Shown here in pieces: positions 4,801 through 11,187 of a DNA stretch of 12,492 bases. The DNA lies in the NCBI GenBank assembly GCA_000733355.1, contig JNVV01000116.1:1-12492 (forward strand), in the 5' to 3' direction. The stretch's first letter is position 1. Each line of letters begins with the position of its first letter. The notes beneath the pieces are model-generated. The model saw only the letters and a program-made list of their open reading frames with translations, was not told where the DNA came from and ran no database searches. Made by a program: the position numbers and the translations under genes. This DNA comes from Falciphora oryzae (lineage: Eukaryota; Ascomycota; Sordariomycetes; Magnaporthales; Magnaporthaceae).

Positions 4801-6658
4801 CGCCTCTCCGACTTGACGAAGAGTCTCTCGTTGACCTCCGCCCGCGCAGAACGTCAACGCCGCCGCCCTCGCCTCGCGCCGCCGCTACCAGATCCGGATC
4901 AACCGCCCTCCGGTGCAATTGATCGGCAGTCAGCCTCTCGCCGGGAGGAGGCATCAACTCGACCGCCGTAGGTATCCGTTGCGGCGTGTTGTTGGTAGGC
5001 GGCCGCCAACGAGAATCAGCTGGAGGCGCGATCGGAGGCGCGATCGGAGGCGCGGTTAAAGGCGTGCTGGGAGGCTCGACTTGGGTATCAACCTCCGCTT
5101 GACTTTCGCCCTGCCCTGTGACCCTATTGAATAGATCCAGGCCACTAATCTGTGAGGTTTCTTCAACAGGCTCATTTTCTTTAACGGCCGGCCGGCTGAT
5201 CCGGGATCCTTTTGGTTGTTGCCCGGCAAAGACCTCCCGGTATACCTTCACCTCCCCCAACGGCACCCCGTTGGCGATCCAACCTACCCGCGCCCGCCCG
5301 TGCATGCTTTCAAAGCCCTGCCAACGGGGGTCCTCCTTATCAACCTCGCAAACGCCTGTATCCGGATCACAAGCGTTTCCCGACTTCTCAACCCAAGCCT
5401 TCCAACCAACAAACCGCCGCTTTTCCGTATCGTATTTGTTGGCGATAGTTGTTGCCGTGAGGGTTTGCGAGAGGCGAGGCCACGCCTCGAGGCACCTCGT
5501 CAGGACCCTCTCCCAGGCGGGCTTGTAGTTGGCCTTTTTTGAACTGCTAAACAGGCCCTCCCGTTGGCAGTCAACAAAAAAGCCCATGACAGCGGCGGTC
5601 TTATCCGGAGACCACTGTATCCGGATAGGCTCGTCTCGTTTTCGCTTGCGGCTCGCAAGCTCGCTGCTGGGGCGGCTAGCGGTGGAGGACCCTTCACCGC
5701 CGGGAGTCTGTGACTCCGGCGGGATCTGGGAGTTGGGAATAGCTTCATCGAACGCGCCGGCGTCGATCGAGGCCTGGGAATCAAAGGGAAGTGGAGTATC
5801 CATTTTTTTGGTGATAATTTGGGCTAACTTTGGCGTGCAACAGTCAGGTTCGTCGTGTTGCGTCCTGACAACAACAATCTCTGTGCCCCTCCTACCAAAA
5901 CGGCGGTGAAAACCCCACCTCGAGCCATAAACCCTGTTTCTTGGCAGACGCCCGCTGACAAGGCCTACCCTGACGGTACTTCCGACCCCCCTGCACAATT
6001 TTTTGTACCTTCTCCCTGATCAGGATCTCCCTGACCGGTGCCGCCGATCACGCCCTAAAGGAGGTGGCGGAGGAGGCTGAAGGTCGGGCCTGCAGGGTGA
6101 GCTGCAGTATCCCTGAACGCCGGGCGTGGGGAGGGAACCCCTCAAACAAAACCCCTCCAATCACGAGGAAGAGGACGCGCAAGTAGATTCGATAGGGAAA
6201 GGTTTAATCCGGCCCGACTGCCAAGAGAGGTTGTTACACCGAGGGAACGGTTACCCCCCCTGTAGTTACCCCGATAAGTAGCTATTCCCTATGGCCTATA
6301 CAGGTCGAACAGGGTAAATAAATACATACATACATACCCATTCTTCTTATTTCCCAGCGACCAATGGACTCACCATGAGGTAACACCAAGCGTCTTCCAA
6401 ACCTGTCCAGTCAACACGTCCGACGACGTCGCCAGGCACAAGGACGACCTCCTGAGCAAGCAGAAGCAGGGCAAGGGCCACTGGAAGCCCGAGCTGGCCT
6501 CCAACAGCGAGGAGGCCGTTAAGGCCGACCGCGAGGCCACCAAGGAGGACGCCGTCAAGGACCGGCCGAGCGACCACATCAAGCGCCTCCAGGAGCGCAC
6601 CAAGCACGCCGCCGAGCAGAACAGCAAATCCGGCACGAGCATAGGCGACGGTCTATAA
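1856..6658 (+). CDS. small nuclear-encoded mitochondrial protein, two exons (1856-1976, 6411-6658) split by nested transposons
   Basis: Exon 1 begins at an ATG preceded by eleven A residues and encodes an arginine- and alanine-rich, acid-free N-terminus (MSSRILLRNVVTAGAAARP, then TTITRRAIAI), a typical mitochondrial targeting presequence. It ends at the donor GTAAGC (1977), one base into a codon. Exon 2 follows the acceptor ...CTGTCCAG (6410) with matching phase (C+TC = Leu) and reads through a hydrophilic, Lys/Glu-rich segment including HKDDLLSKQKQGKGHWKPEL and ending GTSIGDGL before the TAA at 6656-6658. The joined protein is 122 residues. I recognise the HKxDLLxKQKxGKGHWKPELASxSEE pattern from small conserved fungal mitochondrial proteins, but I cannot name a function. 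Both exons are intact and keep frame across the intron, so the gene may still work. The oddity is the 4434-bp intron, which becomes 114 bp when the two insertions are removed. Confidence 0.8.
2015..2028 (+). repeat. left target-site duplication TACCCATTCTTCTT of the retroposon
   Basis: These 14 bases recur exactly at 6335-6348. The left copy ends immediately before the first base of the tRNA-like head at 2029. A direct repeat of this length is typical of LINE-type endonuclease insertion and not of cut-and-paste DNA transposons. Confidence 0.75.
2029..2114 (+). tRNA. tRNA-like head of the retroposon (class II, Ser/Leu-like), probably not a functional tRNA
   Basis: The 86 bases fold at both ends like a class II tRNA. 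The acceptor stem pairs GGTAGCA with TGTTGCC (seven pairs, two of them G-U), and the T arm is GTGGG-TTCGAAT-CCCGC. There is a GC-rich variable arm around ACGCGAACGCGC. An A box (TGGCCAAGTGG) and a perfect B box (GGTTCGAATCC) are present. The middle fails: no five-pair anticodon stem with a T33-anticodon-purine loop can be drawn, so no amino acid can be assigned. This is expected for a SINE head, which keeps the A and B boxes for Pol III but not tRNA function. An intron-containing or mutated tRNA-Ser gene is the alternative. Confidence 0.6.
2117..2156. repeat. imperfect hairpin just after the tRNA-like head
   Basis: GCACCCTCT...TTCCC (2117-2137) is mirrored by GGGAAAAAGAGGGTGC (2141-2156) around an AAA loop, with a few unpaired bases in the left arm. 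It overlaps the T5 run. In RNA it would form a stem directly downstream of the tRNA-like fold. Confidence 0.5.
2127..2131 (+). terminator. T5 run, candidate RNA polymerase III terminator
   Basis: Five consecutive T residues 13 bases after the end of the tRNA-like head are enough to terminate fungal RNA polymerase III. It would yield a transcript of about 100 nt from the head. That conflicts with a full-length retroposon transcript. Confidence 0.45.
2189..2235. repeat. 12-bp palindrome followed by a perfect 13-bp hairpin containing CCGATAAGG
   Basis: GGTCACGTGACC (2189-2200) is a perfect palindrome with a CACGTG core. It is followed without a gap by CCTTCCGATAAGG (2201-2213), whose exact reverse complement lies at 2223-2235 across a 9-base loop. 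The core CCGATAAGG/CCTTATCGG recurs as a second hairpin at 2432-2456. Both belong to the retroposon body. Confidence 0.75.
2432..2456. repeat. second CCGATAAGG hairpin in the retroposon body
   Basis: CCGATAAGG at 2432-2440 is matched by CCTTATCGG at 2448-2456 around a 7-base loop. It shares its stem core with the hairpin at 2201-2235 and has a similar TTGG-containing loop. A half copy (ACCCCGATAAG) appears further on at about 6263-6273, in the part of the retroposon right of the Harbinger element. Confidence 0.7.
2538..2540. repeat. left TAA target-site duplication of the Harbinger element
   Basis: TAA directly precedes the left inverted repeat and is repeated at 6056-6058 directly after the right one. 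A three-base TWA duplication is the hallmark of PIF/Harbinger insertion. Joining the flanks through a single TAA restores continuous retroposon sequence. Confidence 0.85.
2541..2585 (+). repeat. left 45-bp terminal inverted repeat of the Harbinger element
   Basis: Every base matches the reverse complement of 6011-6055. It starts GGGCGTGATCGGCGG and ends GATCCTGATCAGGGAGA, which itself contains two TCAGGGA-type words. The match stops sharply after 2585. Confidence 0.95.
2954..4180 (+). pseudogene. Harbinger (DDE_4/HARBI1-type) transposase with one in-frame TAA
   Basis: This is the cut-and-paste nuclease of the element, acting in the nucleus with its Myb partner. Counting from the ATG at 2954, the frame runs 280 codons to a TAA at 3794-3796 and then continues in the same frame to the TAG at 4178-4180, 408 codons in all counting the stop. 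First catalytic Asp: GAIDGTH (residue 187). Second: SMNDSTL (237). The Glu is in VERAFGKLK (309), just beyond the stop. The region between (RYHL, stop, DWREAERPPASRKELYNLRH) matches the family's usual stretch, so the stop is a point change and not an intron. A CAA-to-TAA change, as made by RIP at CpA, would explain it. A helix-turn-helix-like segment (ISQSTVSEVFHDVL) lies at about 133-146. The frame is open upstream to 2822, so a GTG start or upstream exon cannot be excluded. Confidence 0.9.
4181..4531. other. spacer between the two convergent Harbinger genes
   Basis: This 351-bp spacer separates the stops of the transposase and the Myb-like gene. It is AT-richer than the genes and holds the stem-loop at 4425-4477 and near-repeats of CCAAAATT and GATCCACTCGACC around 4300-4330. 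No gene is seen. It probably contains the 3' ends of both transcripts. Confidence 0.6.
4425..4477. repeat. 15-bp-arm stem-loop between the convergent Harbinger genes
   Basis: TTTTTGAAGCTATCA (4425-4439) is the exact reverse complement of TGATAGCTTCAAAAA (4463-4477), separated by 23 bases. The hairpin is symmetrical and sits 55 bp beyond the Myb-like gene's stop on one side and about 245 bp beyond the transposase stop on the other. It could mark transcript ends for both genes or be the trace of a small inserted element. Confidence 0.8.
4532..5803 (-). CDS. Myb/SANT-like DNA-binding protein of the Harbinger element
   Basis: This is the second protein of PIF/Harbinger elements, which in characterised elements binds subterminal DNA and helps bring the transposase into the nucleus. 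The chosen ATG (5801-5803) gives 423 residues. The frame stays open upstream to about 5998, but that part is arginine-rich and unstructured and looks untranslated. From the N-terminus: an acidic Ser/Pro-rich arm; a nuclear-localisation-like SRKRKRD (about 51-57); a Myb/SANT-like domain (about 62-190) with IQWSPDK, KPAWERVL, the helix ending ANKYDTEKRRFVGWKAW, and KSGNACDPDTG; a Pro-rich linker with APPI repeats; then a helical C-terminus. The ORF is uninterrupted, unlike its transposase partner, so this copy might still supply the Myb function to relatives. It faces the transposase gene and presumably uses a promoter near the right inverted repeat. Confidence 0.88.
   Translation of the reverse strand: MDTPLPFDSQASIDAGAFDEAIPNSQIPPESQTPGGEGSSTASRPSSELASRKRKRDEPIRIQWSPDKTAAVMGFFVDCQREGLFSSSKKANYKPAWERVLTRCLEAWPRLSQTLTATTIANKYDTEKRRFVGWKAWVEKSGNACDPDTGVCEVDKEDPRWQGFESMHGRARVGWIANGVPLGEVKVYREVFAGQQPKGSRISRPAVKENEPVEETSQISGLDLFNRVTGQGESQAEVDTQVEPPSTPLTAPPIAPPIAPPADSRWRPPTNNTPQRIPTAVELMPPPGERLTADQLHRRAVDPDLVAAARGEGGGVDVLRGRRSTRDSSSSRRGASPSLSPASPNGQDDAVIAAIRSLATAFTPPISRVTEAVRSFSATYQSRLASTDFVRIARILKAPDEAEVWLALDERGRELYVEGLKEP
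6011..6055 (-). repeat. right 45-bp terminal inverted repeat of the Harbinger element
   Basis: Exact reverse complement of 2541-2585 over all 45 bases, followed directly by the TAA duplication at 6056-6058. Confidence 0.95.
6056..6058. repeat. right TAA target-site duplication of the Harbinger element
   Basis: TAA directly after the right inverted repeat, matching TAA at 2538-2540. Confidence 0.85.
6315..6334 (+). repeat. TAAA/CATA simple tail of the retroposon
   Basis: The retroposon ends in TAAATAAATACATACATACA, a simple repeat that runs into the right target duplication. A-rich or short tandem tails of this type are normal at SINE and LINE 3' ends. Because the tail and duplication share bases (CATA/TACC), the exact junction is uncertain by a few bases. 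Confidence 0.7.
6335..6348 (+). repeat. right target-site duplication TACCCATTCTTCTT of the retroposon
   Basis: Identical over 14 bases to 2015-2028. It lies 62 bp before the 3' splice site of the host intron, within that intron's original sequence. Confidence 0.75.
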
Positions 6659-7616
6659 ACTGGGTTCCAGCGAAGCGTGGATGGAAAGAATGGCGAAAAC
6701 ACCGGGGACGGCAGCAAAAGTCGTAGTTGAGACATGATAGGCGTTGGTTGTTTACCGGGCTACTGTCATCTCGACGGCGATAAAACATGCGCTCAAAACA
6801 ACTTCTGTAAATAACAAGACAAGGCGTGCCACTAGACATTGCATCGCACGCTATCTTGTGCGGTTTGCTGATTTACATCGAAGAATTAAAGTGTACACCG
6901 CCGACTTCCACCATCGCGAAGAGCTTCGCTCGAAAATGGTATCGTCCAGAAAAAAAGGGAGCGCCAAGAGGATGTGGACGTGGCCCGATATCATTCCGGC
7001 ACCGTTTCACGTAACTTGGGTCGGAAGAACCCAGCAGCGAGACTCGGGGCCAGGGCCGCGGGCAGAAATACAGGCGCGGAGGTCAACAGCATGGCGGAGC
7101 CCTGTTTGGCGGGTGCACAGCCGCAGTCGTGTCCACTGGGGCTGGGTTGGTGGCGCGGCTTAAGCCCTTATCACATCTCGTGCAGCGGGCCACTCGCGAG
7201 AATCGCAGCTCAGCCAGCATAAGCATAAGCCTCGCCTTGCCGGGTTGGCAACTTGAATGTTTCGTCCCGTGCCTTGATATTATTTCAATGGGGTAGGAGG
7301 AACTTGGATATTTTTCAGGTTGGTGCTGCCGCAAAAGCGTTCCGCTGGCCTTTAAACCTGCAAAGAACCCGGAGCAGAGCTCTTGACGATTCCTTAGGGT
7401 TGCACAACGAAGGCCGCATAAATCACCCAGAGCTCCACAGGGACCCACGCAGGTTTGCCGGAGCCAGCCGCAGCCAGCCGCAGCAGGAAGCTTTCCTGCC
7501 CGACCGTACAGTGCCGTTGCACCTCCCGCACACCGTGAACAGTCCCCGACGTCGATTGTTAACACCATCCCGCACAACGGACATCGCGCAGGAAAAGGGT
7601 CGAAATGACAGCATTC
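6659..7616. other. intergenic stretch with no supported gene
   Basis: This region holds the 3' flank of the mitochondrial-protein gene and the decayed downstream part of the dehydrogenase relic. The minus strand is open for 216 codons (7083-7733), but only its first 40 or so resemble a protein family, and the remainder is Cys- and Arg-rich with no motif. A short GCCAGCCGCA direct repeat lies at about 7462-7482. I see no RNA gene or mobile element. Confidence 0.5.
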
Positions 7617-8219
7617 CATTACATTTTTGACTGGCACGATGCGGGATGCCCCTCGGGCTGGGTCCCCCAGGTCTCGAGGGGTGCAGCGCCAGCCGCCAAA
7701 GTTTGTCCGCACTCCGAAGCGCATCAAATGCATCAGGTAGTGTTAAGCTAAGGAGGCGAATCAGTGATGACGATCATCGCGATCGCGAGCCCATCCCGCC
7801 GAAAATTACCGTCCCACGGCGGGCCAAAAGGGGGAAGGAAAAAATAGGAAAGGAACCCCACAGAGATGGTTGACGATGTACGTGTCACACCACTTGGAAC
7901 CGCTAGAGTCGCCCTTGTTGGCCGGAAACGCGACGGCGGCGTTAAGAACAAGGTAGTCGAGGCGCCCGTCGCCGCCGCGACCGGGATCGTCGAGCGCCTT
8001 CCTGGCAAAAGTTCGGACGCCGGTCGGGTCCGACAGCTCCAGCGGCAGCAGGGTCAGGATGTGGTGGGCGGAGTCGAAGCCGAGGGCGTCGAAGTCGGCC
8101 CGGGCCCGGGCCGTGTCGCGCGCGCCCAGGATGAGCCGGTAGGGCTGCCGCGCCTGCGAGAGAAGCTGCTTGACCATCTCGAAGCCCTGTTTTTGTGCAA
8201 TCCAGAGAATTATGGTGGT
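7617..8219 (-). pseudogene. relic of a short-chain dehydrogenase/reductase (SDR)
   Basis: On the minus strand, GFEMVKQLLSQ..YRLILGARD, then a segment ending LLPLELSDPTGVRTFA, and LDYLVLNAAVA match the Rossmann half of classical SDR enzymes (helix after the glycine motif, the second beta strand with ARD, the acidic DxTD-like turn, and the NNAG-type strand). The exon ends at TYIVNHL with a GT donor at 7861; a 114-bp intron with CTGAT branch site ends at the AG of 7748. In phase, the next codons give Ser, a TAA stop (7743-7745), then HYLMHLMR and later SRIV. Gln is expected where the stop stands, so CAA to TAA is likely. At the 5' end TTIIL is followed by a scrambled stretch where TGxxxGxG should be, and no ATG is found. 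The YxxxK active site is absent. The gene is therefore dead, with both ends decayed. Confidence 0.72.
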
Positions 8220-8311
8220 CCCGGTCCTTAAGACAAAATAGACAGCACGGGAAGAGCTGAGGAGCGTCCAAGACTGCAGCGCGCGCGGGGTATTGAAACC
8301 CCGCACGGGTA

Positions 8312-8399
8312 CTTGGGGGCTGTGCGTTGTGGGCCCCCTCTCAAGAGAGGGGGTCACAAAATGCAGGATCATCCACAAAAATAAGGATCACTGATCCAC
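8312..8399 (+). repeat. left 88-bp terminal inverted repeat of the pogo element, with an internal palindrome
   Basis: Starts CTTGGGGGCTGTGCGTTG and matches the reverse complement of 11057-11144 at every base. Inside it, 8334-8353 is a palindrome with 9-base arms (CCCCCTCTC and GAGAGGGGG) around AA. Such a hairpin within an end repeat could be a binding site or structure for the transposase. Confidence 0.95.
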
Positions 8400-8678
8400 C
8401 GCAAAAAATGTATGGGAAAAAGTGTCCTGTTATGAGAATCGATGCAAATCAGCAATAACGAGCTTTTTAAATCAATCCTCGAGGGGAGTCAAGTAAATAC
8501 GGGATATCGGATTCGGAAAAGCGTTTATTTTAATCAAACAATGCAATTTGCAGGCAAAAAAAGTAAATATCTGCGCCGGCCCTGGGACCCCCAACGAGGC
8601 CGAATAGGCCCAAAAAAGCAATAAAACGAAAAGAGAGGCTGTTCCAGAGGTTACCTGACGGGCCGGGACCGTAGGCAA
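8400..8678. other. AT-rich 3' non-coding part of the pogo element
   Basis: Between the left inverted repeat and the transposase stop there is an AT-rich stretch with many A and T runs. It is likely to be the 3' untranslated region and poly(A) site of the minus-strand transposase transcript. No gene is visible. Confidence 0.5.
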
Positions 8679-10979
8679 TCACTCCCCCCGCATAAACGGG
8701 TGGTCTATATATGCTGGCCCATACCCGCCGGCCGGCGAGGGAGAGGGAGGTGTAGCAGGCCGGGACTGTGCCCGGCGGACCGGCAATTGCGGTGAACTCG
8801 GCGGCAACGAAGGTGACGAGGGCACGTCAGACTCGTCGTTGTTGAAAGGGGAAGGGCAAGCCCTGTTGAGGAAGGCTACCGGATTTGTAAGGATATCAAC
8901 GGTATCGTCGCTTTTGGGTATCTGCGCCTCTCGCAGAGGTCTCTTGAAAGGCCGGCCCTCGTTATCGACTGCCCATAAAGGAGTCTCTTCAGGTTCTTGC
9001 CGCCACGTTCTTTGTGAGGTATCGAGAGCCACGTAGGCTTCCTGCCAACCAACTCGCTCGAGGTATACGTCAAAGCTAACCCGGACTCCCTCGTGCCTGT
9101 AGCGGGCTGCTTGCCAGGCGGCGCGGTGCGCCTTTTTCTCGGCCTTCACTGCTTTGACGGCAATCTGATGCTGCTTCCACTTCTCTTTGCGTGCCTCCTC
9201 CACCTGGATCTCGTCTCTTTTGGCCAGCAAGTCGTTAAGCGTGATAGCTGTAGCGAACTGTTTATCAGCGGACTTAACGATCGACTTGACGCGCTTTTCT
9301 TGGCGGCGGCGGATCTTTTCGTGGCGGTCCCGTACCTCTTGACCGAGCCTATCTCGCATAAGGATCGCCTCGTTTGCAGTGCTGCAAAGATCCGGTATAC
9401 CGTGACGCGTGGGAGAGCTGAGGAGGTAGTGAAGGCTGTGATATTTGGTGCGCAGTCGCTCTGCAACGTACTTGGCCGTCTCGATCCGGGTATCTTTGGG
9501 TAGGGCTAACGGCGCGCGCGCAACGTCTGTATCCTTAAATTGATGCCCGAGGTTGCCGAGGGCCCGTTGCTCGTTCAAAGGCCAGATGCCGGAGTCCTCG
9601 AAGCCCGAGATTATATGCCCTCTCGTGAAGGCAGCCTCGAGGCACCGCTTAAGTAGGTTTTAGATCAGCGCAAATTTATATAGGAAGTTAAGCACGAGAG
9701 AACTGACCTTAAGGGAAAACACAAAATCAGTGCGAGAAAACGAGACCTCTCCCGATTGAACGGCCTCCCAAAGAACCGCTTGTTGTTCGCGCTTAAAATG
9801 CGAGAAAACGCCCACGTCCATGGGCTGCATGCGGTGGGTTGAATGTGAGGGTAAAGTGACGAGCTGGATATCAAACCGCAGGCAGTAGTCGACTATCTCG
9901 ATACTTAAGTGCCCGGTAAAGCCGTCGAGGATCAGCCACCTCCAGATGCGTTCGTATCCGTCGCTTCGCACCATGCCGGAATCGAGGTAATCCTGATCAA
10001 AGCGGTCCATCAGGAAGTCGAATTGGCGGTCTGCTGGGTAGCCAAACCAATTTTCGATTGACGGAAGGCCTCGCCGTCGCACGCCGGCCGTTAAAGGCCA
10101 AGAACAGCGGTTGAAATGCCGGATCCAGGTAAGCATAATCTCGAGGTTCGAAAAGCCGGTATCTGACCGTACAAAAGTCGTCTCTCCAGGCAGGCCAGAG
10201 TCGGCCCAATCCGTGGTAGGCCACTGCTTGAAGATACAGAGGGCGGGGATCGTCTCTCCCTCAGCGTTGCCGGCGCCAACAATCGTACAGGACTCTCTGT
10301 TGGCCGGGTCCAAAGTCGTCGGTTTTTTGTGCCTTTTCTTGGCGACGATCACGACTTTGATCCGGCCGTCGCGGCACCCCAAACGGGCGCCCATCTCGTC
10401 AGCGTTCCAGCAAGCGGATGCCGTGATCTCTTGAGCTACAGCCATCTCGTTGGCGCGACGATACCACGCACTAGTCTCCTCGCTTTGGGCCTCCCAACTC
10501 AATCTGCTTACTTCCATGGGGTCGGTGGCAGTCGTACGGAGCTCGCCGTGGTCCTTTTTCCAACGAGTGAACCAGTTCTTGTTGACAGGCGGCGCGGGCG
10601 GTCTTCGCATGGCTCGTAGCTTGTTGGCGCCGGCAACGATCATGGGAATAGAGGCGAAAACTCCGGCCTTTTCGAGCTCAACGATATACGCTACCAACGC
10701 TGTATCCTCGGCATCCGTCAGGCAACGCGGCCGGCCCTTAGAGAGCGGAGAGACTGCTGGGGACCCCGTCTCTTTAAGGGACCGGTAGTGCTTATAAACA
10801 GAGGAGTAGGGAAGTCCCTCTCTACGACAAAAAGCCCGGAAGGTCTCTCGAGGCCTGCCCTTGGGAGTCGTTACTTGACGGGATAAAGCGGCCCGTTTTT
10901 GGGCGGCCTGCTCGTTCCGTAAGTATCGGCGTGCAGCCCCGATCGCGACGGACTCGGAGATCACTTTGTTTTCCGGCAT
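8679..10979 (-). CDS. Fot1/pogo-type DDD transposase, two exons (10979-9708, 9647-8679)
   Basis: The nuclear enzyme that excises and inserts the element at TA sites. Translation is taken from the ATG at 10977-10979 (MPENKVISES). Exon 1 gives 424 residues; a 60-bp intron (GTCAGT...CTGATC...TTAAG, 9707-9648) is removed in phase 0, and exon 2 adds 322, for 746 in all. From the N-terminus: a helix-turn-helix around 47-65 (AFCRREGLPYSSVYKHY); a CENP-B/Tc5-type DNA-binding domain to about 145 (NKNWFTRWKKDHGEL); then the catalytic core with WNADEMG (Asp194), LILDGF (Asp352) and QPMDVGVF (Asp388). The last two are 35 residues apart, as in pogo/Fot1 enzymes. Exon 2 opens with AFTRGHIISGFEDSGIWPLN, the usual end of the core, then a long Lys/Arg/Glu-rich helix and a Ser/Pro tail. 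The gap between the first two Asp residues seems long for the family. No stop or frameshift is seen. Confidence 0.92.
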
Positions 10980-11056
10980 CTTCACGTGGAGGGGCGTTGG
11001 CTGACGATAGATTGCAATCACGAAGCAAAAAAATAGGTATCGCGGTAATTTTTGGT

Positions 11057-11144
11057 GTGGATCAGTGATCCTTATTTTTGTGGATGATCCTGCATTTTGT
11101 GACCCCCTCTCTTGAGAGGGGGCCCACAACGCACAGCCCCCAAG
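11057..11144 (-). repeat. right 88-bp terminal inverted repeat of the pogo element
   Basis: Exact reverse complement of 8312-8399, with the same internal palindrome at 11103-11122. It is followed by the TA duplication at 11145-11146. Confidence 0.95.
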
Positions 11145-11187
11145 TACATTCGTCCAGGCCACCCAACCCTCCTTTGTAATCCGCCCC

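Larger units (their letters stand above)
2541..6055 (+). mobile_element. complete PIF/Harbinger DNA transposon, 3515 bp
   Basis: The element is bounded by 45-bp perfect terminal inverted repeats (2541-2585 and 6011-6055), each beginning GGGCGTGATCGGCGG, and by TAA duplications. It carries the two genes expected of the superfamily, a DDE transposase on plus and a Myb/SANT-like protein on minus, facing each other. The perfect ends suggest a fairly recent insertion, but the transposase carries one in-frame stop, so this copy is probably not self-sufficient. It lies inside the older retroposon, which lies inside a host intron. TCAGGGA recurs in the left end (2562-2568, 2577-2583) and further in (2845-2851, 2869-2875), perhaps as protein-binding sites. 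Confidence 0.93.
2029..6334 (+). mobile_element. SINE-like retroposon with tRNA-like head, interrupted by a Harbinger element
   Basis: The insertion starts exactly at the first base of a tRNA-like sequence and ends in a simple tail of TAAA and CATA repeats (about 6315-6334). It is bounded by the 14-bp direct repeat at 2015-2028 and 6335-6348. This combination (internal Pol III promoter, no apparent protein coding, simple 3' tail, target duplication) defines a SINE. The element proper is 2029-2540 plus 6059-6334, about 788 bp once the Harbinger copy and its duplicated TAA are removed, which is long for a SINE. Its body carries several hairpins. One problem is the T5 run at 2127-2131, which should stop RNA polymerase III just after the head. 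The copy may have mutated, or full-length transcripts may come from elsewhere. Plus-strand orientation matches the host gene. I do not recognise the family. Confidence 0.65.
8312..11144 (-). mobile_element. complete Fot1/pogo-type DNA transposon, 2833 bp
   Basis: The element has perfect 88-bp inverted ends (8312-8399, 11057-11144) and is flanked by TA on both sides (8310-8311, 11145-11146), the target duplication of the Tc1/mariner-pogo superfamily. It codes for one transposase on the minus strand with an apparently intact frame. Identical long ends and an open transposase suggest a recent, possibly still active copy. It inserted 43 bp beyond the stop of the transporter gene and about 90 bp upstream of the SDR relic. 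The flanking tetranucleotide is GTAC on both sides, so the element limits are certain only to a base or two. Confidence 0.95.

Noticed and set aside
5018..5056. GGAGGCGCGATC tandem repeat inside the Harbinger element as a separate DNA feature
   Set aside because: It encodes the APPI repeats of the Myb-like protein's linker and needs no other explanation.
5804..5998. Upstream extension of the Myb-like protein by 65 codons
   Set aside because: The extension is arginine-rich without structure, and the ATG at 5801-5803 begins the acidic arm expected for the family. The extended start remains possible but less likely.
6357..6380. A small middle exon of the mitochondrial gene between TTTCCCAG and a GTAACA donor
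   Set aside because: The 22-base exon would break the reading frame of the last exon, whereas direct splicing from 1976 to 6411 keeps it.
7457..7490. GCCAGCCGCA direct repeats as a possible minisatellite
   Set aside because: Only two short copies are present, too few to call a repeat array.
7083..7733. 216-codon open frame on minus
   Set aside because: Only the first 40 or so residues belong to the SDR relic; the rest shows no motif, and the Cys/Arg-rich composition is what random GC-rich frames give.
7806..8008. Open frames on minus and plus over the SDR relic in other frames
   Set aside because: They are shadows of the GC-rich SDR exon; only one frame shows the SDR strands and the splice phase.
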